DNA of 64,000 nucleotides from Rhizobium herbae (GTDB lineage Bacteria; Pseudomonadota; Alphaproteobacteria; Rhizobiales; Rhizobiaceae), in NCBI RefSeq assembly GCF_017873135.1, contig NZ_JAGGJV010000002.1, forward strand, positions 186,001 through 250,000. Direction: 5' to 3'. Shown here piece by piece: positions 43,337 through 50,735 of this stretch. A program made the translations under genes and the position numbers. Each line of letters opens with the position of its first letter. Position 1 is the first letter of the stretch. Below the pieces are notes generated by a model, which was given only the letters and a program-made list of their open reading frames with translations, ran no database searches and was not told the DNA's origin.

Positions 43337-43917
43337 CAGCCGGCCTCCGGCAACGGCTCGCCGCCGCCGAGGATCGAGGCTGCGACCTGCTCCATCGGCA
43401 TTCGCCGCTGCATCGCGCAATTGCGCAGGATTGTGTAGGCGAGCTCCTCGTCGACCTTGCGCACGGCAATGATGCGCTCGACGGCCGCGTGGACCAGCGG
43501 GCGCAGGCGCACGCGCTCTTCAAGGTGCTTCATCTTGTCGATGACGGCCTTGCGCTCCTTGTGGATGCCGAGCGCCATGACGAGGGCCGGGTAGACGGCC
43601 GAGGACGCAAGCGGTTTTGCGATGATCGCGCCGACGCCCTGTGCCATCGCCCAGGCGATGCGGCCCGGGGCCTCGGAGCCCAGCAGCGCCACCAGCGGGC
43701 ACGGTGCATCCTCGCCGCTCCAGGGCAACAGGCCATCGAAGCCCTGGTCCGCATCGACCAGAACGATATCGGGCAGGTCGCCCGCGTCAAGCGGTTCCCA
43801 TTGCACATTCACGTGCAAGCCGATCAGTTTCAGCTGGCGTGTCAGGCGTTCTGTGTTGCTGTCTTCCCTGTGCAGGATCGTGGCCCGCCAGCCGGTGAAA
43901 TTCGGTGTCTCCCTCAT
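43336..43917 (-). CDS. amiR: ANTAR-domain RNA-binding antiterminator (AmiR-like)
   Basis: The 193-residue protein has an N-terminal pseudo-receiver domain (about 10-125; LPDIVLVDADQGFDG, but not a full phospho-acceptor set) followed by a coiled helix and a C-terminal three-helix ANTAR domain (about 130-190: LRPLVHAAVERIIAVRKVDEELAYTILRNCAMQRR). AmiR binds nascent leader RNA and prevents termination once released by AmiC. Its ATG overlaps the amiC stop, as expected for an AmiC-AmiR pair made together. A terminator stands in the leader just upstream of amiC. Confidence 0.88.
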   Translation of the reverse strand: MRETPNFTGWRATILHREDSNTERLTRQLKLIGLHVNVQWEPLDAGDLPDIVLVDADQGFDGLLPWSGEDAPCPLVALLGSEAPGRIAWAMAQGVGAIIAKPLASSAVYPALVMALGIHKERKAVIDKMKHLEERVRLRPLVHAAVERIIAVRKVDEELAYTILRNCAMQRRMPMEQVAASILGGGEPLPEAG

Positions 43918-45050
43918 GACACGATCCTCAGCTGCGGCGGCGGACGCATTCGCCGGCCGGTGAGGTAAGGGTCGGCGGCGATGGCCGGCTGCGAGGCGAT
44001 GATGTCGAAGCCGCCGCTGTCGTTGATCCGGCCGAGATGAAAGGGAAGGGCCGCATGGCGGGTGTCCGGGCTGATCAGGATTGGCCCGAGAACGGTCGGA
44101 AGCGGCGTTGCCGACAGAAACCGCGACACGGCGGTTGGATCGTCCGTTCCGGCTGCGATGATAGCCTCCGCGCAAAGCTTTACGGAGGCATAGGCGCTGG
44201 CGAAGATGCTGGAAACGCGTCGGTCAGGCCCGAAGCGGGCTGCCACCTGCGCCTTGAAGGCTGTATTCTCCGGCGTGGCGACCGTGTCGAAATAGGCCGC
44301 GGCGCAGAGCTGGCCGGTGGCGACGCCAAGGCCGATGTCGGGGATTTCGCATTCCTGCAGGTCGCAGCTGACAACCGGGCAGTTTTCCGGGCGGAAGGCC
44401 GGATCGCGCGCGCCGAGCGCGCGGATGGCGGCGAGAAAGGCATAGCTCGAAGGGCCGACGAGGTTGTTGAGGATGAAGCTCGGCCGGCGCTGTTCGATGT
44501 CGAGCACGATGCGCTCCACCGCGGTCTCTTCGAGCGGCAGATAGCGTTCGCCCAGCACTTCGCCGCCGGCGTCTTCGATCAGTTCCCGGGCAAGGCGGTT
44601 CATTTCCCAGCCCCAGACATAGTTTGCGCCGACCAGATAGGGCCGGCGGCCGAAGCGCGGGATCAGATAGTCGAACAGCGGCAGCAGGTGCTGGTTGGGG
44701 CAGCCGCCGGTATAGATGACGTTGTCATTGGCCTCGAAGCCCTCATAGGGGCACATGTACCAGAGCAGGCCGTCATGCTTTTCGACGAGCGGTATCACCT
44801 CCTTGCGGGCAAGCGAGGTGATGGTGCCGATGATGTGCCGGCAGCCGTGATCGCGCAGCATCGAACGGGCGCCTTCGAGATAGGCGGCGATATCGGCATG
44901 CGGATCGATGAAGACCGGTTCGATGGCATTTTCATGGGTAGCGCGGACCTGTTCGATGGCAAGCTCGGCGCCATCGCGTCCGTCCCGGCCCATCCCCCCA
45001 TAGGGGCCTGTCGTCGAATAAAGAATGCCGATCCGTACCGTGTTTTTCAT
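43914..45050 (-). CDS. amiC: AmiC-like amide sensor, cytoplasmic binding-protein fold
   Basis: The 378-residue type I periplasmic-binding-protein fold starts directly with KNTVRIGILYSTTGPYGGMG and has no signal peptide. This fits the cytoplasmic AmiC ligand sensor and argues against a secreted branched-chain or urea-type binding protein. The ligand pocket region includes YMCPYEGFEANDN and NYVWGWE. AmiC silences AmiR until an amide binds. The start follows the terminator hairpin by 11 bases. Confidence 0.85.
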   Translation of the reverse strand: MKNTVRIGILYSTTGPYGGMGRDGRDGAELAIEQVRATHENAIEPVFIDPHADIAAYLEGARSMLRDHGCRHIIGTITSLARKEVIPLVEKHDGLLWYMCPYEGFEANDNVIYTGGCPNQHLLPLFDYLIPRFGRRPYLVGANYVWGWEMNRLARELIEDAGGEVLGERYLPLEETAVERIVLDIEQRRPSFILNNLVGPSSYAFLAAIRALGARDPAFRPENCPVVSCDLQECEIPDIGLGVATGQLCAAAYFDTVATPENTAFKAQVAARFGPDRRVSSIFASAYASVKLCAEAIIAAGTDDPTAVSRFLSATPLPTVLGPILISPDTRHAALPFHLGRINDSGGFDIIASQPAIAADPYLTGRRMRPPPQLRIVS

Positions 45051-45061
45051 CGATCCGCCAA

Positions 45062-45111
45062 AACCAAAAACCCCATGATGCCGACCCATCGGTGATGGGA
45101 GCATCATGGGG
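45062..45111 (-). terminator. Leader terminator in front of amiC (probable AmiR target region)
   Basis: On the minus strand an 11-bp perfect stem (CCCCATGATGC with its complement; 45071-45081 and 45101-45111) encloses a second 6-bp hairpin (45085-45090 and 45094-45099, 3-base loop). It is followed directly by UUUUUGGUUU, a textbook intrinsic terminator. It ends about a dozen bases before the amiC start, so without antitermination the whole operon would be silent. The encoded ANTAR protein is the obvious antiterminator. The expected pair of hexaloop hairpins was not assigned with confidence. Confidence 0.85.
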
Positions 45112-45638
45112 CCAAACTGCCCGTCGACCATATGGTCATGTGAAGGAAGTGCTTAATCTGTCGGCAGGATTAAAATACGGGCAGGTCTGTGATGTCAAGC
45201 GCGATTCGCCGGTCTGGCCCGGCGCGTGAATGGCCGCTTGAGGCGATCAGCCTTGCGCGGTTGCGTCACTTTGACGTCTTTCACGAAATCGTCAGCCGCT
45301 CCTACTTGCAGTTTGATCGTGCCGCGACTATCTCCACACCGTATATGTTACCGGTCACACCCTCATGAGTAGGTGCGCCGGACGGGATATCCCGTTGAGA
45401 TGGTGAGGGCACTCACAATCCGGCATCTGCAGCCGTTGCGTTTCGGCAACAGTAAAAATCCCAACAGACATTTATGACAAATAAGACTGTAATTTTTATT
45501 GTTACAGTTCCTCATCCATGTAATCTCGGCATGCGGTCTTGACCGCTGCCATTGGGGCTTGAATCGATATTTGGGGTCGGGGACGCTGATTTTCAGCCAC
45601 GGAAACCTGTGCCCAATCGAAACTTGATTGGATCCGAA
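45112..45638. promoter_or_regulatory. Intergenic region between amiC and the porin gene
   Basis: About 530 bases lie between the divergent amide operon leader and the porin start, and must hold both promoters. Visible dyads are a perfect 12-base GACCATATGGTC (45126-45137) on the amiC side and CTGTAA ... TTACAG (45487-45492 and 45502-45507) in an AT-rich pocket about 130 bases before the porin. No gene is supported here; the long reading frame antisense to the porin is a shadow. Confidence 0.5.
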
Positions 45639-46637
45639 ATGACTATAAAGGCTTTTCTCTTTGCGTCCGCTGCGGCGTTGAGCACAGCAAGCGGCGCATT
45701 TGCCGCCGACGCTATTGTCGCGGCTGAACCTGAGCCGATGGAATACGTACGCGTCTGCGACGCGTTCGGTACTGGCTACTTCTACATCCCGGGCACGGAA
45801 ACCTGCCTGAAGATCGGCGGTTACATCCGTTTCCAGACCGACTTCGGTCGCGATGAGTCGGGCACGTCCGACTGGAACACCAAGACCCGCGCACAGATCG
45901 ACTTCACGGCGAAGAACGACACGGAATTCGGTACTTTGGCCAGTGTGATCAGCCTGCGTACTGAGGCCAAAAATCCCTCGGGCGACAACACCTTCCTCAA
46001 CGAAGGCTACATCGACATCGCCGGCCTCCGCATCGGCATGCAGTACAACTGGTGGGATGACGACATGAGCGGCGAGACCGACGTCCTTGCCAGCAATGAA
46101 ACCCGTCACAACGCCATTCGCTACCAGTACGAAACGGACGCCTTCAAGGCGGGTATCGCCGTGGAAGAGCTGGAAGACACCGCGCGTCCGAACAATGTTG
46201 GTATCATCGGTCAGGTTTCCGGCACGGTCGGCGTTGTCACCGCTTACCTGCTTGGCGGTTATGACACCGATAGCGAAGAAGGTGCTGTCCGCGGCATCGT
46301 CACCGCGGATATCGGACCGGGCCAGCTTGGCGTTTACGGTGCCTATGCTACCGGTGCGAACTACTACTACGAAGAGTCGGAATGGACTGCCGGTGCTCAG
46401 TATGAGCTGAAGATCAACGACAAGTTCGCGATCACTCCCGGCTTCCAGTACTTCAGCAAAATCGCCCTCCGTGCGGATGGCGACGGCTTTGGCGGCGGCG
46501 ATGCATGGACCGGCGGCGTGACCGTCGACTACAAGATCACTGACGGCCTCAAGAGCAAGGTGAGCGTTCAGTATCGTGACGAAGACGATGCCGACGACGA
46601 AGTGTTCGGCTTCGTTCGCCTGCAGCGCGATTTCTAA
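45639..46637 (+). CDS. ropA: RopA/Omp25-type alphaproteobacterial porin
   Basis: This outer-membrane porin has 332 residues with a 22-residue signal peptide (cleavage after SGAFA-AD). The mature N-terminus is AEPEPMEYVRVCDAFGTGYFYIPGTETCLKIGGYIRF, with the conserved Cys pair and plug segment of the rhizobial and Brucella porin_2 family. A beta-rich barrel ends in an aromatic RLQRDF terminus needed for BAM recognition. The start was set at the signal peptide; an upstream in-frame start is not coding-like. The protein is slightly shorter than some RopA porins (about 340-360). Confidence 0.95.
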   Translation: MTIKAFLFASAAALSTASGAFAADAIVAAEPEPMEYVRVCDAFGTGYFYIPGTETCLKIGGYIRFQTDFGRDESGTSDWNTKTRAQIDFTAKNDTEFGTLASVISLRTEAKNPSGDNTFLNEGYIDIAGLRIGMQYNWWDDDMSGETDVLASNETRHNAIRYQYETDAFKAGIAVEELEDTARPNNVGIIGQVSGTVGVVTAYLLGGYDTDSEEGAVRGIVTADIGPGQLGVYGAYATGANYYYEESEWTAGAQYELKINDKFAITPGFQYFSKIALRADGDGFGGGDAWTGGVTVDYKITDGLKSKVSVQYRDEDDADDEVFGFVRLQRDF

Positions 46638-46723
46638 GTCGCACTCTGGCATACGGCCGGCCGTGCAATCGCGCGGCTGGCCCATGGTTCGTCACGGATT
46701 TGATTGACCTCCGATCAGTGACG

Positions 46724-46752
46724 GGGACGGCCCGGTTCCCTCCGGCCGTCCC
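46724..46752. terminator. Stem-loop between the porin and Rrf2 genes
   Basis: A perfect 9-bp stem (GGGACGGCC and its complement, 46724-46732 and 46744-46752) with an 11-base loop lies between the convergent gene ends. A second short dyad, GGGAA...TTCCC, follows at 46761-46772. U tracts are weak, so termination in either direction is only probable. Confidence 0.45.
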
Positions 46753-46774
46753 GCACGACCGGGAAAGTTCCCTT

Positions 46775-47236
46775 TCAGGGCGCGAGCGTCCTACCCAGCG
46801 GACATTTGCCGCCGTCGATGGTCGCCAGTTCCGCGATGGCGTCCTCTACCGATTTTTCGCCCAGCAGGCCAAGCAGCGCCTGCTCCGCTTCCTTGCCGAG
46901 TTTCTCCGACCATTCGTTGATATTGCTTGAAATGAAGCATTCGGCGGGAATGTCGTCGCGGGTGGCCCAGATTTTCTTGTCCGGTGTCACGGCAAGATAG
47001 ATCTCGCTCAAATAGATCGCACTGGCGGGCCGGCCCAGCCGATAGCCGCCCTGGTATCCTTCGGACGACACAAGGATATTCTTCTGCATCAATGGGGCCA
47101 GCAGCTTGCGCACAAGACTGGGCTTGGCATCGAGTTTCGCTGCCAGCGTATCGCTCGTCGAGCGAGTGTTGTTCTTTTCGTTGACGGCAACTGTAATAAT
47201 AATCTGCAGAGCCGAAGAGAAGCGTGTGTCCATCAT
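46775..47236 (-). CDS. Rrf2-family transcriptional regulator
   Basis: The winged-helix regulator has about 153 residues from the ATG-ATG start at 47231-47236. It has MDTRFSSALQIIITVA, then a winged helix with SDTLAAKLDAKPSLVRKLLAPLMQKNILVSSEGYxGGYRLGRP, a typical Rrf2 pattern. Only two cysteines lie in the cluster region (ECFIS and GKCPLG), so it is probably not a three-Cys Fe-S sensor of the IscR/NsrR kind. An in-frame ATG at 47290 has a better GGAGAG ribosome-binding site and would add 18 residues; the start is therefore uncertain. It is convergent with the porin. Confidence 0.85.
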   Translation of the reverse strand: MMDTRFSSALQIIITVAVNEKNNTRSTSDTLAAKLDAKPSLVRKLLAPLMQKNILVSSEGYQGGYRLGRPASAIYLSEIYLAVTPDKKIWATRDDIPAECFISSNINEWSEKLGKEAEQALLGLLGEKSVEDAIAELATIDGGKCPLGRTLAP

Positions 47237-47912
47237 GGAAGCACATACTAATGCAGGCTTTTGAAAAAACCAGACGGTTAGTGCAGACATAGCAAAACTC
47301 TCCGGCGGTTTTAAGCCAGAGGCATCGTCAGCAGTAGAACCGCACCGGCCGGGAACAGATCGTCGTTCCTTCTGACCGAGCTTTGCCCGGTTTACATCGG
47401 TAACCGGGTGCCAACTGGAGATGGGGATGAAAAAAGCCGAATTCAATAGGGGAGTTACTCATATTGAGGCCCCTCCGTGTATAATTTTGATCTGAAGCAA
47501 GAGAGAGTGGCGGAGCAGGGGGGCGTTCCATGCTCATTGGATTTTCATGGGGCGGGAAGAACGGAGCCGCTTTGCCGCGGATTGCCGGGTTGCCTGGCAG
47601 GCTTCGCCGCAATGGCACGGTACACCGCAGAGGGTCGCCGCCGGTAGCGCGAGAGATGTAACCGACCGATGGCAACAGGAGTCCAGCCCGTCCCGGACCG
47701 ATGGGTCGTCATCGATGACATAAACGATCGGCCGTTCTTCCTGCACATTCCTATGTCGTCCCGGGGAACAATGGCAAGGTGACACCGAACACACCATGCG
47801 GAAAGGAGGGTACCGCATATCCTCGCTCTCCTATCCAATCCATGGAGCTGGCCGGAGCGGGAGAAGCATGTGTGTGCTCAACCGGGTGCCAGGCATCGGC
47901 GATGCCGGCCAG
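47237..47912. other. Gene-poor stretch with a receiver-domain fragment
   Basis: About 675 bases hold no intact gene. CTGCA(C/T)TA motifs occur twice near 47245-47285 before the Rrf2 gene and may be its operator. The region 47600-47746 holds the start of a response-regulator gene, described separately. The rest looks like decayed coding sequence in several frames and shows no RNA gene. Confidence 0.45.
47600..47746 (-). pseudogene. FixJ-like response-regulator receiver fragment
   Basis: From a GTG at 47744-47746 the frame reads VQEERPIVYVIDDDPSVRDG, then LDS, a typical receiver-domain N-terminus with the acidic DDD pocket. Right after LDS the frame breaks: reading on in the next frame gives LLPSVGYISR, which continues the family pattern (LLRSVG). 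A single missing base explains this. Similarity then fades and no helix-turn-helix follows, so the gene is broken and truncated. The left boundary is approximate. Confidence 0.6.
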
Positions 47913-48212
47913 TTACCTGACCTCCACCGCCTCCAGCACCCATGCCGTGCGGTCGGCCAGTTCGGAGATTACGGCCAAATAGGTCTGATAATGCCGGGTC
48001 TTGCGATGCGCCTCGACGGCGGCGGCGTCCAGATACAGCTCGTCGAGTACGTAGCGCTCGCTATGTGCCAGGTCGCGCCAGACATCCCAACGCAGGTTGC
48101 CGGGTTCCGCCCTGCAAAGCGGGGCCATCCCAACGAGCAGTGCTCGCAATTCAGCGGCCTTGCCGGGATGAGCAGTCAGGATGGCTGTGATCTTGGCCGG
48201 CGATTGCGTCAT
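47913..48212 (-). CDS. Antibiotic-biosynthesis-monooxygenase-fold protein (YgiN type)
   Basis: The 99-residue protein is a single ABM ferredoxin-like domain: KITAILTAHPGKAAELRALL for the first strand and helix, EPGNLRWDVWRD for the CxxY-type core, and ERYVLDELYLDAAAVEAHRKTRHY. Such proteins are small cofactor-free oxygenases or binding proteins, often acting on quinones. GGGGAG lies upstream of the chosen ATG; an in-frame start eleven codons earlier is also possible. No neighbour suggests its substrate. Confidence 0.82.
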   Translation of the reverse strand: MTQSPAKITAILTAHPGKAAELRALLVGMAPLCRAEPGNLRWDVWRDLAHSERYVLDELYLDAAAVEAHRKTRHYQTYLAVISELADRTAWVLEAVEVR

Positions 48213-48333
48213 ACCAAATGCTCCCCATGAAATGCGCACGTGCATTCGTTTGAGCGGGCGGGGCGAGAGGTTGCAAGCATGAGATTACGGTATGGAACGC
48301 ACGCCCGAATATCTCAGTCTGCGTCTCAACAAT

Positions 48334-49017
48334 TCACGCCGGAACGGCAGCCCGTCTGAGGGCAGCGACCAACTCTTTCCCCAGCGGTCCCGCCGAGGCG
48401 GGGTTCTGTCCGGTGATGAGCCGGCCATCAACGATGACGTGAGGTTCCCAGTTGGATGCGGACGAGTACTCGGCACCCTCCGCTCTTAGCGCGTCCTCGA
48501 GTTCGTAGGGCACGTCATCGCGGGCGTAGTCGTACTCTTCCTTCTTCGAGAATGACGTAAGCTTCTTGCCGCGCACGAACGGTGTGCCATCACCGAGGTC
48601 TACGCTGAGCAGCGCGCACGGACCGTGACAAACAGCGGTCACGAGCTTGCCCGTGCTCCAGGCGCGCTCGATGGCCTTCTGTACATCCGCATTGCGTTGG
48701 ATGTCGACCATGGGCCCGAGGCCGCCGGGCACCAGGATGGCGTCGTAATCCGCAGCGTCCACTTCGGACAGCTTGCGGCTGTGATTCAGCCGCCGAAAAG
48801 CCTTGCTCTCGAGAAACTCCTTTTGGGCGGGATCGCTCTCGTCGTACGCGTCGTACGGCGTCCATCCACCAGCAGGTGATGCGAACTCCACTGCAATCCC
48901 CGCCTTGTCGAGCACATCGAAAGGATGAGCAACCTCGGCGAAAAAGAAGCCTGTCTTGCGGTTGTGCGGACCGATCACCGCTGCGTTGGTGACGATGAAC
49001 AGGACATGTTGGGTCAC
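48334..49017 (-). CDS. DJ-1/PfpI-family protein, Hsp31/glyoxalase III-like
   Basis: The protein has 227 residues from a GTG start that has AAGGAG at the right spacing; a TTG five codons earlier is in frame but overlaps that site. The class I glutamine-amidotransferase-like fold has the nucleophile elbow AVCHGP (C130) and the partner glutamate E28 in TGFFFAE. Proteins of this subgroup convert methylglyoxal to lactate without glutathione or act as holding chaperones. It is a stand-alone gene, with remnants of other genes upstream. Confidence 0.87.
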   Translation of the reverse strand: MTQHVLFIVTNAAVIGPHNRKTGFFFAEVAHPFDVLDKAGIAVEFASPAGGWTPYDAYDESDPAQKEFLESKAFRRLNHSRKLSEVDAADYDAILVPGGLGPMVDIQRNADVQKAIERAWSTGKLVTAVCHGPCALLSVDLGDGTPFVRGKKLTSFSKKEEYDYARDDVPYELEDALRAEGAEYSSASNWEPHVIVDGRLITGQNPASAGPLGKELVAALRRAAVPA

Positions 49018-49047
49018 GGTCTTCTCCTTCAACGAATGATGATACGT

Positions 49048-49260
49048 TCAGGCATTCATGGCCGCCCTACCGATCGCAAGGTCGATGCTTCCGATCAGGG
49101 CCCGTCCTGTCGCGTAAAGGCGACGAGCGCGCCGCTGGCATCGACGACAGCGATACTGTGAGAGCAATGCCAATGCTCGCGGCATCGTCTTGCTCGCCTT
49201 TCTCGATCCAGAAACCAATCGTTTCGGACCAGGCACGCGTTCTCGGCATGGCCGCCAGAG
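49048..49260 (-). pseudogene. HbpS/GlcG-type (DUF336) gene remnant
   Basis: Three frames together spell a DUF336 protein: SIGIALTV in one, IAVVDASGALVAFTRQDG in the next and ALIGSIDLAIGRAAMNA with a stop in the third. Intact members have GIALTVAVVDAGGHLVAFxRxDGA...SIDLAIGKA. At least two frameshifts are therefore present and the C-terminal half is missing. The upstream boundary is uncertain. Confidence 0.55.
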
Positions 49261-49428
49261 CGGTCATTTCTTCAGATACAAATAATTCTATCGTTGGATA
49301 CTTGCCGCCGGTACGCCTGCGTTCTCGCCATCGTGGTTCACGAGCTTGTTTATCATGGGAGGCGGCACATCGGTGGTTAAATGAGGTAAAACCCAAGACG
49401 CTCCCGAAAACTGGAGGGAACAAGGGTC

Positions 49429-49575
49429 TCAGGTCAAAGAGCAGCTCTGGCCGCGGCTCGCACAAGAGCGCTGGAGATGCGGCGATCGGGTCAGATCGGT
49501 GACGACGCATTCCATCGGCTGGAGGAAGAGCTCGACTGGCTCGAACTCGGTGCCGCCGCTCGGATTTCGGAATGA
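49429..49575 (+). pseudogene. C-terminal fragment of a CPA1-type cation:proton antiporter
   Basis: The plus-strand frame reads AALAAARTRALEMRRSGQIG, then DDAFHRLEEELDWLELG, ending at TGA 49573-49575. This matches the cytoplasmic tail typical of NhaP/YjcE-like sodium/proton antiporters (MRRxGxIGDDAFHRxEEELDWxEL). No membrane part precedes it, so only the tail survives. It ends 38 bases before an IS6 element remnant, which may mark the site of the rearrangement. Confidence 0.55.
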
Positions 49576-49613
49576 GTGGCAAGTACGACGTCGGCATCAT
49601 CGGCAGGCGAACG

Positions 49614-50041
49614 GGTTCTGTCGCAAACTTTTGGAAAGGTTACGGAAACAGCTATCGCTGGACACAGTTTTGCTGCCAGCGCGGCGAATTGCTGAAATGC
49701 GGATTGGCCACTCGTTGGAAATTGCCGCTTGCGGATCATATGCCCCACTTCGATGCCATCCAGCGTTGCTGACGCAGACTGAAAGGATTGGAAGCCTTTC
49801 ATCGGACGGGTCAGCTTCTTGAGAAACCGGTGGTCTAGCTCGATCATGTTGTTGAGGTATTTGACCTGCAGGATCTCGATCCGCCAGAACCATGCCTGCA
49901 ACAGCAGCAGCCAATTCATGTTTTGCAATCCTGCCAGGTTCGCACCGCTCTTGTCGATGACGACCTTTTCAGACCAGACGTTGTTCTCTGTTGCCATGAC
50001 CATCCAGGTTGCAAATCCGTCGCAAAGTTTGCGACAGAACC
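49614..50041 (-). mobile_element. Internally deleted IS6-family element
   Basis: Both ends carry the same 18 bases, GGTTCTGTCGCAAACTTT, as perfect inverted repeats (49614-49631 and 50024-50041), typical of IS6-family termini. The element is 428 bases, about half the usual 800 or so, and codes only for the C-terminal half of the transposase. Flanking octamers GGCGAACG and GGCCGACG agree in 6 of 8 positions, possibly an eroded 8-bp target duplication. Confidence 0.85.
49632..49995 (-). pseudogene. Truncated IS6-family transposase
   Basis: The frame inside the element reads SEKVVIDKSGAN, LQVKYLNNMIELDHRFLKK, LTRPMKGFQSFQSA and GIEVGHMIRKRQF, then SAFQQFAALAAKLCP. These are the second catalytic Asp (IDKSGAN) and the C-terminal conserved blocks with the DDE Glu region of IS6 enzymes. 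The helix-turn-helix, zinc finger and first catalytic Asp are gone. The remaining frame is intact, but the protein cannot be active. Confidence 0.85.
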
Positions 50042-50131
50042 GGCCGACGTGCTCAGACTGCCCGAAGAAAATCTCAAATACGCTTGGCTTGCTCAATCGG
50101 GAGAAGCGCCTCCGGACACTGTACTCGTGGT

Positions 50132-50596
50132 TCAGATTTCGTCGTCTTCCGAAATCTTGCGCAGCAGGTAGAGCAGCGCCACGCGTTCCGCCGGATTGAG
50201 CTTTTCCATAGTGAGATCGGTGATCAGACTCGCCCGCGGATACATGGCGTCAAGCACATCCCTGCCAGCAGGCAGAAGCGACATGATGACCTTGCGTCCG
50301 TCCTGCGCGTCCTTCGAGACTTCGATCAGGCCGCGTGCCTTCAACCGGTCGATGATGCCCCGGATTGTTGCCTGATCGACTGCGGTCGCCTTGACCAGTT
50401 CGGCCTGGGAACTGGGGCCGTTGTCGCGTAGCGCACAAAGCGTCACGAACTGCACCGAGGTTAAGTGCGGATCGCTGGCGTTTTCCTGGAAGATGGCAAG
50501 ATGCTTCTGGTAGGCCTTGCGCATCAGGTGCCCGACCTGATCGGTGAACCTGTAGCCACCGATCTGCCGATCCGGCTTTTCCTGCTCGTCCGACAT
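50132..50596 (-). CDS. nicR: MarR-family regulator, probable NicR
   Basis: The 154-residue winged-helix repressor has LTSVQFVTLCALRDNG, the recognition-helix stretch AVDQATIRGIIDRLKARGLI, and the wing SKDAQDGRKVIMSL. It lies beside the nicotinate genes, and in other bacteria a MarR protein called NicR represses nicAB and nicCDEFX and responds to 6-hydroxynicotinate. That makes NicR the natural assignment. The likely operator is the 18-bp motif found twice between nicC and nicA; no copy was seen before nicR itself. Confidence 0.82.
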   Translation of the reverse strand: MSDEQEKPDRQIGGYRFTDQVGHLMRKAYQKHLAIFQENASDPHLTSVQFVTLCALRDNGPSSQAELVKATAVDQATIRGIIDRLKARGLIEVSKDAQDGRKVIMSLLPAGRDVLDAMYPRASLITDLTMEKLNPAERVALLYLLRKISEDDEI

Positions 50597-50735
50597 CTGG
50601 CCCGCCCTTTCAACTATTTGGTCCCGGATCGACGGGAAGCTTCGCCAGGCCTATGACGATGCTCCCCGTCTTTTTGATTAGATCGCCCTCTCCGGAAGAG
50701 CAATCTTTGGCATCAGCCCAAGGGCTGCCCGGCCT

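Noticed and set aside
45126-45137. GACCATATGGTC as a regulator operator
   Set aside because: It is a perfect 12-base dyad, but a single short copy with no second occurrence; it is recorded only as part of the intergenic region.
45363-46685. 440-codon minus-strand reading frame
   Set aside because: It is antisense to the porin, which has a clear signal peptide and porin motifs.
49491-50096. 201-codon frame taken as an intact gene
   Set aside because: Its middle is a truncated IS6 transposase and both ends run through the element termini into flanking sequence.
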